Positions 8,567 to 18,542 of a DNA stretch of 64,000 nt are shown here, one piece after another; position 1 is the first letter of the stretch; each line of letters begins with the position of its first letter. Below the pieces are notes generated by a model. It was not told the origin of the DNA and made no database searches. It was given only the letters and a program-made list of their open reading frames with translations. Source of the DNA: Algibacter miyuki (GTDB taxonomy: Bacteria; Bacteroidota; Bacteroidia; Flavobacteriales; Flavobacteriaceae); NCBI RefSeq assembly GCF_030409805.1, contig NZ_JAUFQP010000001.1:496001-560000 (forward strand). The letters run 5' to 3'. A program made the position numbers and the translations under genes.

Positions 8567-9220
8567 CTAATTAAGGCGTAAAAGGGCTTTGCGTAGTTTT
8601 AAATTGGGGCTCAAACCAACACGGCTAACACCGATATCAATAAATTTCTGAGCGGCTTCTAAGGTGGTAATATCTCCAGAAGCTTTAATTTGTATAGAAT
8701 CTCTTACGGTTTTCTTAATAATTTTTACCGCCGTAAAGGTGGCGCCGCTTTTAGAAAAACCTGTTGAAGTTTTGATGTAGTCGGCATTCGCATCGATGCA
8801 AAGTTGTGATGCTTTTACAATTTCGTTTTTATTTAATTCTGAAATTTCTATGTTTACTTTTAAAATGGTTTTTCCAATAGCTTTTTTCACAGAGCTAATA
8901 TCTTTCATTACAGAAATGTAATTTTTACTTTTTAAAAGTCCTAAATTCATGACCATGTCAATTTCATGGGCGCCTTCAGTAATGGCATTTTTAGCTTCAA
9001 ATATTTTTGATTCGGTGGATGCTGATCCTGTAGGAAATCCAACGGTAGAACAGATTTTTACATCGGTATCTAGTAAAAGTTCTTTCGCTAATTTAACGTA
9101 GCAGCTATTTATGCAGATGCTGTTTAAATTACTTTTTCGGGCTTCATTACAAAGGCTGATAATTTCTGCTTCGGTAGCAGTATGAGATAATAATGTATAA
9201 TCTAAGTATGCTGAAATCAT
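8567..9220 (-). CDS. deoC: Deoxyribose-phosphate aldolase DeoC
   Basis: DeoC cleaves 2-deoxy-D-ribose 5-phosphate to glyceraldehyde 3-phosphate and acetaldehyde during deoxynucleoside breakdown. The 217-residue TIM-barrel protein has the Schiff-base lysine in DYIKTSTGF (Lys150), the second active-site lysine in IQIKASGDI (Lys179), and the proton-relay Asp in HEIDMVMN (Asp88). The GFPTG loop is also present. It is a single-gene unit between pxpC (convergent) and a long spacer. A TAnnTTTG-like box on the minus strand (9311-9318, TAGCTTTG) could be its promoter, but the leader would be about 85 nt. Confidence 0.93.
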   Translation of the reverse strand: MISAYLDYTLLSHTATEAEIISLCNEARKSNLNSICINSCYVKLAKELLLDTDVKICSTVGFPTGSASTESKIFEAKNAITEGAHEIDMVMNLGLLKSKNYISVMKDISSVKKAIGKTILKVNIEISELNKNEIVKASQLCIDANADYIKTSTGFSKSGATFTAVKIIKKTVRDSIQIKASGDITTLEAAQKFIDIGVSRVGLSPNLKLRKALLRLN

Positions 9221-9666
9221 AATTTAGAGAGTTTATGGTAATGCGTTAGGGGTGAATTGAAATACGCTTAATTTTTTTATTGAGAGTTTAAAGTCGTTAC
9301 AATTCGAAGTCAAAGCTAAAGCCTTTTCAAGTTGCGGTGTTTTAAAAATGATTTTTTTAGATGAAATGCAGGTGCATGGTTCCGTTTGTAGAAAAATTAA
9401 CTAAAATCAGGGTTTTGTAGAAATTATTCTATATGAAGAAGTGTTTTTTTGAAATTAATAAGAGGTTATTTTGTTGATTTTTAAGTGTTTATTTGTGTTT
9501 CTGTTTATGTGGAATATTCAGCGAAAGGCATGTGAATAATTATAAATGCTAAGTTTTTTCTTACTTTTAATTTTTTTTATCGAGTATTTGTATAAAAAGA
9601 ACAGCGTAAGCTTCTTGAAGAGACTTACGCTGTTTTTTTCATTTTGATTATTAAGGGCTTATAGAT
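9221..9666. other. 446-bp intergenic spacer between deoC and clpB
   Basis: T-rich on the plus strand and without an open reading frame that looks coding. It holds the clpB terminator hairpin at its right end and one possible minus-strand -7 box for deoC at 9311-9318. A short GCGTTAGGGG stretch near 9242 resembles the start of the repeat at 12574 but does not extend further. I see nothing else. Confidence 0.5.
9600..9634 (-). terminator. Terminator hairpin of clpB
   Basis: AACAGCGTAAG (9600-9610) pairs perfectly with CTTACGCTGTT (9624-9634), and on the minus strand a T-rich tail follows. It starts about 30 nt past the clpB stop. The plus strand also shows a run of seven T, so it could act in both directions. 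Confidence 0.8.
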
Positions 9667-12276
9667 TTAAACCTCTTCTATAACCAGATCACTTTGGTTT
9701 CTAAAAACGAGTTTATCATCGAAGGTATCTAGTAGGATGATGCTATCTGTAGTCACCGTTCCTGCTAAAATTTCCTTACTTAAAGCGTTTAAAACTTCTT
9801 TTTGAATCACACGTTTTACTGGTCTTGCACCGTATTCTGGTTGATACCCTTTATCGGCTAAATAGCTTAAAGCTTCTGCTGTAGCATCAAAAGTAATACC
9901 TTGTTGGGCAATCATTTTGGTGATGCCTTTAAGTTGTAAACCTACAATATCAATAATGTTTTCTTTGCTTAACGGTGTAAACATTACGGTATCATCAATT
10001 CGGTTTAAAAACTCAGGACGTACAGTTTGTTTCAACAATGCTAATACATCTACTTTCGCAGCTTCAATAGCGGAATCGATATCTTTTGTGGCTTCAAAAC
10101 GATCTTGTATGATCTGGCTTCCCATGTTAGAAGTCATGATGATAATCGTATTTTTAAAATCAGCCAATCGACCTTTGTTGTCTGTTAAATGGCCTTCGTC
10201 TAAAACTTGCAACAAAATGTTGAACGTATCTGGATGTGCTTTTTCTATTTCATCTAATAACACTACAGAGTACGGTTTACGTCTTACCGCTTCAGTTAGC
10301 TGTCCTCCTTCATCATAGCCTACGTATCCTGGAGGTGCTCCAACAAGTCTGCTTACGGCATGTCGCTCCTGATATTCGCTCATGTCTATACGGGTCATGG
10401 CATTTTCATCGTCGAATAAATATTCTGCTAAGGCCTTCGCTAACTCTGTTTTTCCAACACCTGTAGTTCCTAAGAATAAAAAGGTTCCAATAGGTTTTTT
10501 CGGATTTTGCAAACCTGCACGGCTTCTTCGTACAGCATCACTTACAGCTTCAATAGCTTCTTCTTGTCCAACCACACGTTTATGTAGTTGATTTTCTAGT
10601 TTTAGCAGTTTCTCGCGTTCGCTTTGCAGCATTTTTGTTACCGGAATACCTGTCCATTTTGCAACAACCTCTGCAATATCATCATAGGTGACTTCTTCTT
10701 TAATTAAAGAACTTTCGGTTTGATTGTCTTGCAGGTTTTTCTGAAGTTGCTCTAAATTTTCTTGAGCTTCTTTTATTTTTCCGTAACGTAACTCGGCTAC
10801 TTTACCATAATCTCCTTCGCGCTCAGCCTTTTCTGCTTCTATTTTGAAGTATTCAATGGCTAGTTTTGCGTTCTGTATGTTATCTACAACATCTTTTTCA
10901 CTTTTCCATTTGGCGTTTAGTTCATTTCTAGCTTCTTTTAAATTGGCTAGATCGGAACGTAACGATTTTAGTTTGGTTTCATCTTTTTCGCGTTTAATGG
11001 CCTCGATTTCGATTTCTAACTGCATTACTTTTCTATCTAAAACATCGAGTTCTTCAGGTTTAGAGTTTATTTCCATACGTAGTTTAGCAGCAGCTTCATC
11101 CATTAAATCGATGGCCTTGTCTGGTAAAAAACGATTGGTAATGTAACGTTCTGATAATTCTACAGCGCCAATAATAGCTTCATCTTTAATACGTACTTTG
11201 TGGTGTGTTTCGTATTTTTCTTTAATACCACGAAGAATAGAAATCGCACTTTCCGTATCAGGTTCGTTAACCATTACTTTTTGAAAACGACGTTCTAAAG
11301 CTTTGTCTTTTTCGAAATATTTTTGGTACTCATCTAAAGTTGTTGCACCAATAGCACGTAGTTCTCCACGGGCTAAGGCAGGTTTTAGTATGTTTGCTGC
11401 ATCCATTGCACCTTGTCCGCCACCAGCACCAACTAAGGTGTGTATTTCGTCAATAAATAAAACCACATCACCATTGCTGGTTGTAACTTCTTTGATTACG
11501 GCTTTTAAACGCTCTTCGAATTCACCTTTAAATTTAGCACCCGCAATAAGGGCGCCCATATCAAGTGCGAAAATTTGCTTGTCCTTTAGGTTTTCTGGGA
11601 TGTCTCCGTCTACAATACGATGTGCTAAACCTTCCGCAATGGCTGTTTTTCCTGTTCCTGGTTCACCAACCAAAATAGGGTTGTTTTTGGTACGTCGGGA
11701 TAGGATTTGCAGGATACGACGAATTTCCTCGTCACGACCAATTACCGGATCTAACTTACCATCTTTAGCGAGTTGATTCAGGTTTTTAGCGAATTTGTTT
11801 AACGAATTGTAAGTCTCTTCTTGACTTTGAGAGGTTACATTTTCGCCTTGTCTAAGCTCGTCTATGGCAGCGTTTAGTCCTTTTTCTGTAACACCTTGGT
11901 CTTTTAACATTTGGGCTATTTTGCTTTTTGATTTAAAAACAGCCAAAATAAGGTGCTCGATAGACACGTAGTCGTCTTTCATTTTTTTAGCAATGATAGC
12001 GGCTTCGTTAAGGGTTTTTCCAGCTTCGCGAGAAATCATTAGGTCGCTTCCTGTTACTTTTGGGAAGTTTTCTAATTGTTTTTCTAAGGTTTGCTGAAGT
12101 ATTGTGATGTTAACGTTTAATTTTTTTAACAGAAAAGGTAATACGTTTTCGTCGACTTCAAATATGCCTTTAAAAAGGTGTTCGTTTTCTATTTGTTGAT
12201 GCCCAAAACCTTGCGCAATTTGCTGCGCCTGTTGTATGGCTTCTTGCGATTTTATGGTATAATTATTTAAATTCAT
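9667..12276 (-). CDS. clpB: ATP-dependent disaggregase ClpB
   Basis: ClpB is the hexameric AAA+ disaggregase that works with DnaK to rescue aggregated proteins. The 869-residue protein has the expected order: N-terminal Clp repeat domain (1-150), first ATPase domain with Walker A GEPGTGKT at 204-211 and Walker [10 protein letters not shown], the long coiled-coil middle domain (about 400-530, rich in Glu/Lys), and the second ATPase domain with GTTGVGKTE near 605 and [11 protein letters not shown]. The middle domain and the absence of a ClpP-binding loop separate it from ClpC, a copy of which lies at the right end of the window. It is monocistronic with its own terminator; no heat-shock promoter is recognised. 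Confidence 0.97.
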   Translation of the reverse strand: MNLNNYTIKSQEAIQQAQQIAQGFGHQQIENEHLFKGIFEVDENVLPFLLKKLNVNITILQQTLEKQLENFPKVTGSDLMISREAGKTLNEAAIIAKKMKDDYVSIEHLILAVFKSKSKIAQMLKDQGVTEKGLNAAIDELRQGENVTSQSQEETYNSLNKFAKNLNQLAKDGKLDPVIGRDEEIRRILQILSRRTKNNPILVGEPGTGKTAIAEGLAHRIVDGDIPENLKDKQIFALDMGALIAGAKFKGEFEERLKAVIKEVTTSNGDVVLFIDEIHTLVGAGGGQGAMDAANILKPALARGELRAIGATTLDEYQKYFEKDKALERRFQKVMVNEPDTESAISILRGIKEKYETHHKVRIKDEAIIGAVELSERYITNRFLPDKAIDLMDEAAAKLRMEINSKPEELDVLDRKVMQLEIEIEAIKREKDETKLKSLRSDLANLKEARNELNAKWKSEKDVVDNIQNAKLAIEYFKIEAEKAEREGDYGKVAELRYGKIKEAQENLEQLQKNLQDNQTESSLIKEEVTYDDIAEVVAKWTGIPVTKMLQSEREKLLKLENQLHKRVVGQEEAIEAVSDAVRRSRAGLQNPKKPIGTFLFLGTTGVGKTELAKALAEYLFDDENAMTRIDMSEYQERHAVSRLVGAPPGYVGYDEGGQLTEAVRRKPYSVVLLDEIEKAHPDTFNILLQVLDEGHLTDNKGRLADFKNTIIIMTSNMGSQIIQDRFEATKDIDSAIEAAKVDVLALLKQTVRPEFLNRIDDTVMFTPLSKENIIDIVGLQLKGITKMIAQQGITFDATAEALSYLADKGYQPEYGARPVKRVIQKEVLNALSKEILAGTVTTDSIILLDTFDDKLVFRNQSDLVIEEV

Positions 12277-12533
12277 TTTTTTGTTTTTTATTGTTCGTTG
12301 GGGTTTTGTTAGTTTACTGATTTTGAAAAGTATATTCCTTTTTATACTTTTAACTTCTTAGTTTTAACCGGTTGCTAGTTCTATTTCAATTACCTTACCA
12401 TGTTGATTTACAGGACAAAATGACTGTTTAGGCGTGGCTTTTAATGACTTTTTGTCGGGTTGTAAGTTTTGGTTTTTGTTCCGACTTATTGTTTCTGTTA
12501 TTATAACTGAGATGAGTTTGTATGGCAGATAAC

Positions 12534-12564
12534 TTGATATGTTTCGGGTTATTAACTAAATTTG
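12534..12564 (+). promoter_or_regulatory. Predicted promoter of ytxJ
   Basis: TTG at 12534-12536 and TAAATTTG at 12557-12564, separated by 20 nt, match the Bacteroidota -33/-7 pattern. Transcription would begin near 12571, placing the whole repeat at 12574-12676 in a 5' leader of about 127 nt. Confidence 0.5.
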
Positions 12565-12573
12565 GCAGATTAA

Positions 12574-12676
12574 CCCGCGTTAGGGATTGAGGCTTTGTTG
12601 AAGCTCTTTTTGTGTTGTTGCTTTTATGCAACACAAAAAAGCGACTGCCGAAAGCCCGACCCTTGTGGTAACGCCC
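12574..12676 (+). repeat. Structured dispersed repeat, copy A
   Basis: A GC-richer island that begins CCCGCGTTAGGGATTGAGGC and ends GGTAACGCCC. It has nested inverted arms: GCGTTA (12577-12582) with TAACGC (12669-12674), GGCTTT (12591-12596) with AAAGCC (12651-12656), and TTTTTGTGTTG (12607-12617) with CAACACAAAAA (12629-12639). A diverged copy in the opposite orientation is at 55316-55479. From memory, similar elements recur between genes in many Flavobacteriaceae. It contains no transposase, so it may be a non-autonomous element or a structured RNA. Confidence 0.65.
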
Positions 12677-12697
12677 AAATAAATAAAGTATATAAAA

Positions 12698-13102
12698 ATG
12701 GGATTATTTGATAAAGTTTTTGGTGGTTCGACGGAAAAAAAAGAGAAAAAGGTTTTGCCTTGGATTCCGTTGAATGAGTTGCAACAATTGGATTTAATTG
12801 CCGAGAAATCTAAGTTGAAAACACAGCTTGTTTTTAAACATTCGACACGTTGCGGCATTAGCAGAATGGTGATGAGCCAGTTTGTGGAAGCTTATGGATT
12901 TACGGAAAAGGATGCAGATTTGTATTATTTAGATTTGCTGAATTTTAGAGATGTATCTAATGAAATTGGATATAAGTTTCAGGTAATGCACCAGTCGCCA
13001 CAGCTTATAGTAATTAAGGATGGGGTTGCTGTAACACATGCGAACCACGGCGCAATTAATGAATTGGATTTGACGGCCTTTGTGGAGGTGAATGAAGGAT
13101 AA
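12698..13102 (+). CDS. ytxJ: Bacillithiol-system monothiol bacilliredoxin YtxJ
   Basis: YtxJ-family bacilliredoxins are thioredoxin-fold proteins thought to remove bacillithiol from mixed disulfides. The 134-residue protein has a short charged N-terminus, then VFKHSTRCGIS with the single redox cysteine Cys52, and a MHQSPQLIVI segment carrying the cis-Pro of the thioredoxin fold. There is no second cysteine nearby, as expected for a monothiol enzyme. Its presence suggests the cell uses bacillithiol, although no biosynthesis genes are in this window. It is preceded by a structured repeat and followed by a terminator. Confidence 0.85.
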   Translation: MGLFDKVFGGSTEKKEKKVLPWIPLNELQQLDLIAEKSKLKTQLVFKHSTRCGISRMVMSQFVEAYGFTEKDADLYYLDLLNFRDVSNEIGYKFQVMHQSPQLIVIKDGVAVTHANHGAINELDLTAFVEVNEG

Positions 13103-13123
13103 TATAAAATATATTGAATATAG

Positions 13124-13160
13124 AAAATGCTCAGGGCTTAGGCTTGTGGGCATTTTTTTA
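13124..13160 (+). terminator. Terminator of ytxJ
   Basis: AAAATGC (13124-13130) pairs with GCATTTT (13150-13156) with a long loop, followed by a run of T. It lies 22 nt after the ytxJ stop. Confidence 0.6.
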
Positions 13161-13315
13161 TGCTTTTAATTTTTTTAAATGAATACGCGGTTTTATATTG
13201 CTTATAATGAGTTAGATGTGTTTTTGGAATGGGGTTGGGGTGAAAAAAAGGTGCTTTTTGTACGCAACTATTTGAAGATTTATTCATCTAAAGAAAAAAC
13301 AGAAATTATTATATT

Positions 13316-13837
13316 ATGAAAAAAAGTATTTTTTTAGTGAAGAGCTTAATGGCATTTAGTATTTTGTTTGTGAGTTGTGACGACGATAACGAAATAAAAT
13401 GTCCGGATGCATTAACGGGAGAATTATCGACTATTGAAACGGACTTGACAGGAACTTGGGTTTTGTCGGATATTGTTTCAGAAGATGCTATTGATTTAAC
13501 TGATGATGATACCGATAATGCGAGCATGGATTTGTATACTCAATATACAGAATGCCAAAAGGATATTAGTTACGAGTTTGATGCGGATAGAAGTTATGCC
13601 TTTCTTGCCGGGAAGAGTGTTGCTGATTGTGATAATGAGCAAGAGTCTGTTGGTACATGGGGATTGAGTGCGACTTCTGTTTTAACTGTTGTTTCTAACT
13701 GCTCTAGCCAAATTACAAATATTGAGGTTAATGATGATAGCACGGCGTTTACAACTAATGGAAATATTCAATATGTTGATGTTAATGGAGATGTGGTTAT
13801 TAGTGAAACAACATTTACTTATTCTAAAGTAGAGTAA
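13316..13837 (+). CDS. Lipocalin-like lipoprotein
   Basis: A 173-residue predicted lipoprotein: signal peptide to about residue 20 with lipobox FVSC, then an Asp-rich stretch (DDDNE). The remainder fits the small lipocalin-like proteins common in Bacteroidota: a LTGTWVLSDI strand near 45-55, a YEFDADRSYAF hairpin and a GTWGLSATSVL block. Five later cysteines may form disulfides. Ligand and role are unknown. It is a single-gene unit, convergent with the next gene through a shared terminator. Confidence 0.65.
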   Translation: MKKSIFLVKSLMAFSILFVSCDDDNEIKCPDALTGELSTIETDLTGTWVLSDIVSEDAIDLTDDDTDNASMDLYTQYTECQKDISYEFDADRSYAFLAGKSVADCDNEQESVGTWGLSATSVLTVVSNCSSQITNIEVNDDSTAFTTNGNIQYVDVNGDVVISETTFTYSKVE

Positions 13838-13883
13838 ACCTTTCTCGATGTATAAAATTGTGTGCAACTAAGAATTGTAAAAG

Positions 13884-13921
13884 AAAAAAGCCCTCTAAAT
13901 TTATTTTAGAGGGCTTTTTTT
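13884..13921. terminator. Bidirectional terminator
   Basis: AAAAGCCCTCTAAA and TTTAGAGGGCTTTT form a perfect stem with a short loop, with A and T runs on either side, so it serves both the lipocalin-like gene and the convergent lipoprotein gene. The stop codon of the latter (13920-13922) overlaps the T run. Confidence 0.85.
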
Positions 13922-15098
13922 ATAACGGATTGTAGGAGCTTATGATGTCTTTTAATTTTTGTTTGATATCTTCTCCTGTATCGAAAATCATTTGTTCGGT
14001 GGTTGGAAAAGGTACTTTTCGGTTTCTTAAAATGTTTAAGTCTTCGGTGGTTAGTGCACGTTTATCTCCTCGATATGTGGCAAATAGATTTTGAAATGTG
14101 AAACCACTATCGATAGGGAAGTTATCTAGAATTTTATTGGTTTTTAAATCTTTATAAACCACGTTTGCCAATATTTGCGAAGATTTTTGTTGTTGAACTT
14201 CGTATAGAACGGCTTTAATTTTAATGATTTTATTAACTTTAATATCGTTGCCTAGACTGTCTTTTTTAACATTGCCTTTTTTGTCGAGCAAGTATTCTTT
14301 TCCATCAATAATACTTTTCTCTCTTACAATTTGGCGTTCCTTAATTTGTTCGGGCGACATGTTAATTTGCTGAAATTGCAATTGCATACCGTAATCGTAG
14401 CTGGTTATTTTGTCGGGCATGGCGTGGTAGGTAATCCAAAATTGATTTAATCCATAAGTATCAAAATTAAGTAAATCGGCTTCCAATTCTTTTGGGATCA
14501 CTTGGTTGGTTTTGTTTACGCTCGATACTAAAACGTTAATAATACCTCGTTGGTGTGCTTCTTGTAACAACTCACGGGTGTTATCGTAATTCGGGTTTAT
14601 AGATTCTATATAACTGTAAATATCGTAAGCCTCACGAATATTGAATTTATTATCGGTTTCGAGTAGTTCTAAACCTTTTTCGTATAAATAGTTTGAGGTT
14701 TTATCTCTATATTCTGAAATCTCATTGCTGTAATCGTTAAGCTTAAAATTGATGTTTTTTCCGTTTACGCTTAACGGAAGTACCGGTTTTATGGCTTCTT
14801 GTCTAGTGTTTAAATCGGTGTAAAGATTCAAAACATCTTCATATTGAACAGGATTATTATCTTTTTGAAGATGTTTAATGGTGTTCAAATCCTTATCAAC
14901 CGCTTTAGAATAGGCATCTTGAAGCATGAGGATATAATCTCCTTTGCTTTTTTTGTCCTTATTAGTCTCTAGTTTTTTTAGAGCTTCGGTAATGGCGTGG
15001 TTATAATTCCCGGTATTAATGGCTTTTTCTAGCTGTTTTCTGCTACTGCAGGACATTAATAATGAAAGTAATACTGTTAGGAGTAGTAATCTTTTCAT
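13920..15098 (-). CDS. Uncharacterised lipoprotein
   Basis: A predicted lipoprotein of 392 residues. I place the start at ATG 15098, which gives a clean signal peptide with lipobox LMSC; an upstream ATG would add 22 residues ahead of the signal and is unlikely. The mature protein is rich in helix (repeated LEKAI, YDIYSYIESINPNYD patterns, suggestive of tetratricopeptide-like repeats at about 25-190), followed by a beta-rich region with DGKEYLLDKKGNV. I recognise no domain with certainty. Likely periplasmic or outer-membrane anchored. Confidence 0.65.
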   Translation of the reverse strand: MKRLLLLTVLLSLLMSCSSRKQLEKAINTGNYNHAITEALKKLETNKDKKSKGDYILMLQDAYSKAVDKDLNTIKHLQKDNNPVQYEDVLNLYTDLNTRQEAIKPVLPLSVNGKNINFKLNDYSNEISEYRDKTSNYLYEKGLELLETDNKFNIREAYDIYSYIESINPNYDNTRELLQEAHQRGIINVLVSSVNKTNQVIPKELEADLLNFDTYGLNQFWITYHAMPDKITSYDYGMQLQFQQINMSPEQIKERQIVREKSIIDGKEYLLDKKGNVKKDSLGNDIKVNKIIKIKAVLYEVQQQKSSQILANVVYKDLKTNKILDNFPIDSGFTFQNLFATYRGDKRALTTEDLNILRNRKVPFPTTEQMIFDTGEDIKQKLKDIISSYNPL

Positions 15099-15209
15099 AA
15101 GTATGTGTTTTAGGTTATGTGATGGTAATTTCAATTTTAGTGCCAAATAAAAATTAACCCTCAAGTTTTTGATGCTTGAGGGTTTTATATGCTGTAATTT
15201 ATGGTGTTT

Positions 15210-16499
15210 TTATTTCTTTTTAGATTCGAAAACGGGGAGGAGTTGTGTTGATACTTCTCCGAAACCAATTCTAGTACCGTCTTTTTCGCAATACCCGCGC
15301 ATAATAACAGTATCGTGATCGTTTATAAATTTACGTTCGCTACCATCTTTCAGTTTTACGGGGTTTTCGCCACGCCAAGATAGTTCTAACATCGAACCAT
15401 AAGAGTCGGGGGTTGGGCCGGATAATGTGCCACTTCCCATCATATCTCCCGAATTTACTGGACAACCATTTACGGTGTGGTGTGCTAGTTGTTGCGACAT
15501 GTTCCAGTACATATACTTAAAGTTCGAATTACTTACGGTGGTTTCTTTAGCGCCTTTAGGCTGTATGCTCACTTCTAAATTAATATCGTAGCTTTTTTTA
15601 CCTTTAAATTTGAGGTAATCTAATTGTTTTTTAATAGGTTTTGGTCCTTCTACTCGGTAAGGTTCTAGTGCATCAAGCGTAACAATCCAAGGAGAAATTG
15701 AAGTGGCAAAACTTTTAGCTAAAAAGGGACCTAGTGGTACGTATTCCCATTTTTGAATATCGCGTGCGCTCCAATCGTTGAGTAAAACAAGTCCGAAAAT
15801 GTATTCTTCAGCTTCGTTTACAGGAATAGGTTCGCCTAAATCGTTAGCGTCGGTAGTAATAAATGCCATTTCTAATTCGAAATCTATTAATTTACTAGGG
15901 CCAAAAACAGGTTCCGTAGCACCATTAGGTAAGGTTTGCCCTTGTGGACGATGAACCGGAATACCCGATGGAATTATCGACGAGCTGCGCCCATGATACC
16001 CTACCGGAATATGTAGCCAGTTTGGTAAAAGTGCGTTTTCAGGATCTCTAAATAATGTGCCAACATTGGTGGCATGCTCTTTACTTGAGTAAAAATCTGT
16101 ATAATCTCCAATTTGCACAGGCAGTTGCATTTCAATTTCATCTAAACGAAAAAGAACAACTTCTTTATGTTGTTTGTTACTTTTTAAGGTATCATTTTCA
16201 GCATCGAAAATTTCACCTATTCTATTACGTACTAAACGCCATGTTTTACGGCCGTCTGCAATAAAATCGTTTAAGGTATCTTGAAGGAAGATATCATCGG
16301 TTAATGGTATACCTTCAAAGTACCCCAATTGGTGTAGTGCGCCTAAATCTATAGCAGTGTCGCCAATACGTGTGCCAATTGTTATAATGTCATCTCGGGT
16401 TAAAAACACTCCAAAAGGAATATTTTGAATAGGAAAGTCTGAGTTTTTATCTACGTGTAGCCACGATGTTCTGTCTGGGTTGTTCGCTGTTATTGGCAT
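15210..16499 (-). CDS. fahA: Fumarylacetoacetase
   Basis: Hydrolyses 4-fumarylacetoacetate to fumarate and acetoacetate, the last step of tyrosine and phenylalanine breakdown via homogentisate. The 429-residue protein shows the family's N-terminal SH3-like part, then the catalytic domain with DFYSSKEHATNVGTLFR near 125-141, YHGRSSSI, a metal-binding ELEMAFI segment, and LNDWSARDIQKWEYVPLG. Length fits. Its promoter is seen just upstream. The other homogentisate-pathway genes are not in this window. Confidence 0.95.
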   Translation of the reverse strand: MPITANNPDRTSWLHVDKNSDFPIQNIPFGVFLTRDDIITIGTRIGDTAIDLGALHQLGYFEGIPLTDDIFLQDTLNDFIADGRKTWRLVRNRIGEIFDAENDTLKSNKQHKEVVLFRLDEIEMQLPVQIGDYTDFYSSKEHATNVGTLFRDPENALLPNWLHIPVGYHGRSSSIIPSGIPVHRPQGQTLPNGATEPVFGPSKLIDFELEMAFITTDANDLGEPIPVNEAEEYIFGLVLLNDWSARDIQKWEYVPLGPFLAKSFATSISPWIVTLDALEPYRVEGPKPIKKQLDYLKFKGKKSYDINLEVSIQPKGAKETTVSNSNFKYMYWNMSQQLAHHTVNGCPVNSGDMMGSGTLSGPTPDSYGSMLELSWRGENPVKLKDGSERKFINDHDTVIMRGYCEKDGTRIGFGEVSTQLLPVFESKKK

Positions 16500-16533
16500 A
16501 AGCTTTGTTGTTTGCTGGTTGTTGTATTCTTAT

Positions 16534-16565
16534 CAAACCTACATAATTTTTTTGTTTTATTACAA
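16534..16565 (-). promoter_or_regulatory. Predicted promoter of fahA
   Basis: On the minus strand TTG (16563-16565) and TAGGTTTG (16534-16541) are separated by 21 nt, matching the Bacteroidota consensus. The predicted transcription start lies about 28 nt before the fahA ATG. Confidence 0.5.
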
Positions 16566-16665
16566 TAAAATACTTTAAAAATGAATTTTCTTTAACCGTT
16601 AATAAATCGGTTGAAAACTTGAAAGTAAAAACCAGTTTTTTACTGAATTTAAATAATCTATTTCC

Positions 16666-16673
16666 TATTTTTG
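16666..16673 (+). promoter_or_regulatory. -7 box of glyA
   Basis: TATTTTTG matches TAnnTTTG and lies 27 nt before the ATG at 16701. It supports the downstream start for glyA rather than a non-ATG start at 16671, which falls inside the box. Confidence 0.5.
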
Positions 16674-16700
16674 CGTCTTATTAAACACCAAATTAATTTT

Positions 16701-17972
16701 ATGCAACGCGACGAACAAATTTTTGAACTTATTGAAGCCGAAAAAGAACGCCAATTACACGGTATTGAACTTATTGCATCAGAGAACTTTGTAAGCAACC
16801 AGGTGATGGAAGCTGCAGGCTCTGTGTTAACAAATAAATATGCCGAAGGTTACCCAGGTAAACGTTATTATGGCGGTTGCGAAGTAGTTGATGAAGTTGA
16901 GCAAATTGCTATCGACAGAGCTAAAGCTTTGTTTGGAGCCACTTATGTAAACGTACAACCACACTCTGGTAGCCAAGCAAATACTGCTGTTTATCATGCT
17001 TGTTTAACACCAGGTGATAAAATTTTAGGTTTCGATTTATCTCACGGTGGACATTTAACGCACGGTTCACCAGTTAACTTTTCAGGAAAACTTTACAACC
17101 CTGTGTTTTACGGTGTAGAGCAAGAAACAGGTGTTTTAAATTACGATAAAATTCAGGAAATAGCAACTAAAGAACAACCAAAATTAATTATTGCAGGAGC
17201 TTCGGCTTATTCTCGTGATATCGATTTTAAACGTTTTAGAGTTATTGCTGATAGTGTTGGCGCTATTTTAATGGCCGATATATCTCACCCAGCAGGTTTA
17301 ATTGCTAAAGGTATTTTAAACGATCCGCTTCCTCATTGTCATATTGTAACCACTACAACTCATAAAACATTACGTGGCCCAAGAGGTGGTATGATTATGA
17401 TGGGGCAAGATTTTGACAACCCATTTGGTATTACGCTTAAAAACGGAAATTTACGTAAAATGTCGTCTTTATTAGATTCAGCTGTTTTCCCTGGAAATCA
17501 AGGTGGACCATTAGAGCACATTATTGCTGCTAAAGCTATCGCTTTTGGAGAGGCTTTAACTGATGATTTTTTACAGTACCAATTACAAGTTAAGAAAAAC
17601 GCAAACGCTATGGCTGAAGCCTTAGTTGGTAAAGCGTATAACATTATTTCTGGTGGTACTGATAACCACTGCATGTTAATTGATTTACGTAACAAAAACT
17701 TATCTGGTAAAGATGCTGAGCAAGCTTTAGTAAAAGCGGATATTACTGTAAATAAAAACATGGTACCTTTTGATGATAAGTCTCCGTTTGTAACGTCTGG
17801 TATTCGTTTAGGCGTTTCTGCAGTTACAACACGTGGCTTAAATGAAACGGATATGGTTGCTATTGTTGAGCTTGTTGACGAAGTAATAAACAACTTTGAA
17901 GATGAGGCTGTTTTAGAAGCTGTAAAAACGAAAGTAAATGCAATGATGAAAGACAAACCTTTGTTTGTATAA
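16701..17972 (+). CDS. glyA: Serine hydroxymethyltransferase
   Basis: PLP-dependent enzyme that interconverts serine and glycine and charges tetrahydrofolate with one-carbon units. The sequence from [14 protein letters not shown] is typical, with [24 protein letters not shown], and the PLP-binding lysine in [13 protein letters not shown] (about residue 222). Length (423 aa) fits. The start is set at ATG 16701 because upstream codons overlap the -7 box. It is a single-gene unit with its own terminator, divergent from fahA. Confidence 0.97.
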   Translation: MQRDEQIFELIEAEKERQLHGIELIASENFVSNQVMEAAGSVLTNKYAEGYPGKRYYGGCEVVDEVEQIAIDRAKALFGATYVNVQPHSGSQANTAVYHACLTPGDKILGFDLSHGGHLTHGSPVNFSGKLYNPVFYGVEQETGVLNYDKIQEIATKEQPKLIIAGASAYSRDIDFKRFRVIADSVGAILMADISHPAGLIAKGILNDPLPHCHIVTTTTHKTLRGPRGGMIMMGQDFDNPFGITLKNGNLRKMSSLLDSAVFPGNQGGPLEHIIAAKAIAFGEALTDDFLQYQLQVKKNANAMAEALVGKAYNIISGGTDNHCMLIDLRNKNLSGKDAEQALVKADITVNKNMVPFDDKSPFVTSGIRLGVSAVTTRGLNETDMVAIVELVDEVINNFEDEAVLEAVKTKVNAMMKDKPLFV

Positions 17973-18000
17973 GCATTATTAAAATATATTTTTTGAAAGA

Positions 18001-18029
18001 ATCCTGCTTTTTAAGCAGGATTTTTTTTG
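18001..18029 (+). terminator. Terminator of glyA
   Basis: ATCCTGCTT (18001-18009) pairs with AAGCAGGAT (18013-18021) and is followed by eight T. It starts 29 nt after the glyA stop. Confidence 0.85.
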
Positions 18030-18171
18030 TTTAAAAGGTAAATTGTGCGTGCTATGCTTATAAATGAAATAACGACTTTAATAAGATTTTAACTAATTTA
18101 ATTGATTTCTAATTATGTTAGTTTCTGGAATATTCTTAATATGTGCCTTTAAATATTCAATATAAATAATT

Positions 18172-18414
18172 ATGCTACGGAATGCTTTTTTATTCGCTTT
18201 TTTTGCAATGCTTTTTGGAAGTTGTAGCGATAAAAAGGAAGTAAAGCCAACTATTATTTTGGTAGAAACAGATGCTTCTAATGGCGTAAATTGTTTTGGT
18301 CAGAATATGGGGTTAGATACAATAAATGCTAAAGAGGATAAAAAACTTAAGCGCTATTTCAATTCTATGGTTCCGGTGCCATCACGTTCGAGTTTATTTG
18401 TAAAGCGTGATTAA
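18172..18414 (+). CDS. Small uncharacterised lipoprotein
   Basis: An 80-residue protein with a signal peptide and lipobox FGSC (Cys18), then a short mature part with one further cysteine and a basic C-terminal SRSSLFVKRD. No family is recognised. The start ATG gives a normal signal peptide. It stands alone between the glyA terminator and the next gene; whether it has a partner is unclear. Confidence 0.5.
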   Translation: MLRNAFLFAFFAMLFGSCSDKKEVKPTIILVETDASNGVNCFGQNMGLDTINAKEDKKLKRYFNSMVPVPSRSSLFVKRD

Positions 18415-18509
18415 GGTAATTACGTTTGCTATCAGAAGGTTTTCTGCTAAAAAGGTTTGTTATAAAGGTGTTACAAATGATATTTTAAAAATAATCTATG
18501 TAAAAAATG

Positions 18510-18537
18510 TTGACGAAGGTTCAAATTATTACCTTTG
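18510..18537 (+). promoter_or_regulatory. Predicted promoter of the His-rich secreted protein
   Basis: TTG (18510-18512) and TACCTTTG (18530-18537), 17 nt apart. The box falls inside the reading frame if the upstream ATG at 18507 is used, so the true start must be downstream. Confidence 0.5.
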
Positions 18538-18542
18538 TACTA

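Larger units (their letters stand above)
12277..12697. other. 421-bp divergent spacer between clpB and ytxJ
   Basis: Holds the upstream region of clpB (no clear minus-strand -7 box seen), a good plus-strand promoter at 12534-12564 and a structured repeat at 12574-12676 just before ytxJ. Short reading frames on the minus strand here overlap the repeat and have no protein-like composition. Confidence 0.5.

Noticed and set aside
9240..9262. A third copy of the structured repeat
   Set aside because: Only about 10 nt (GCGTTAGGGG) match the start of copy A and none of the arms follow.
9917..11776. Several long plus-strand open frames opposite clpB
   Set aside because: They lie antisense to a fully conserved gene, have Ser/Ala-rich unnatural composition and no start signals; they are shadows of the clpB reading frame.
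12428..12858. Two minus-strand open frames upstream of ytxJ
   Set aside because: They run through the repeat and into ytxJ on the other strand, and the translations have no protein-like pattern.
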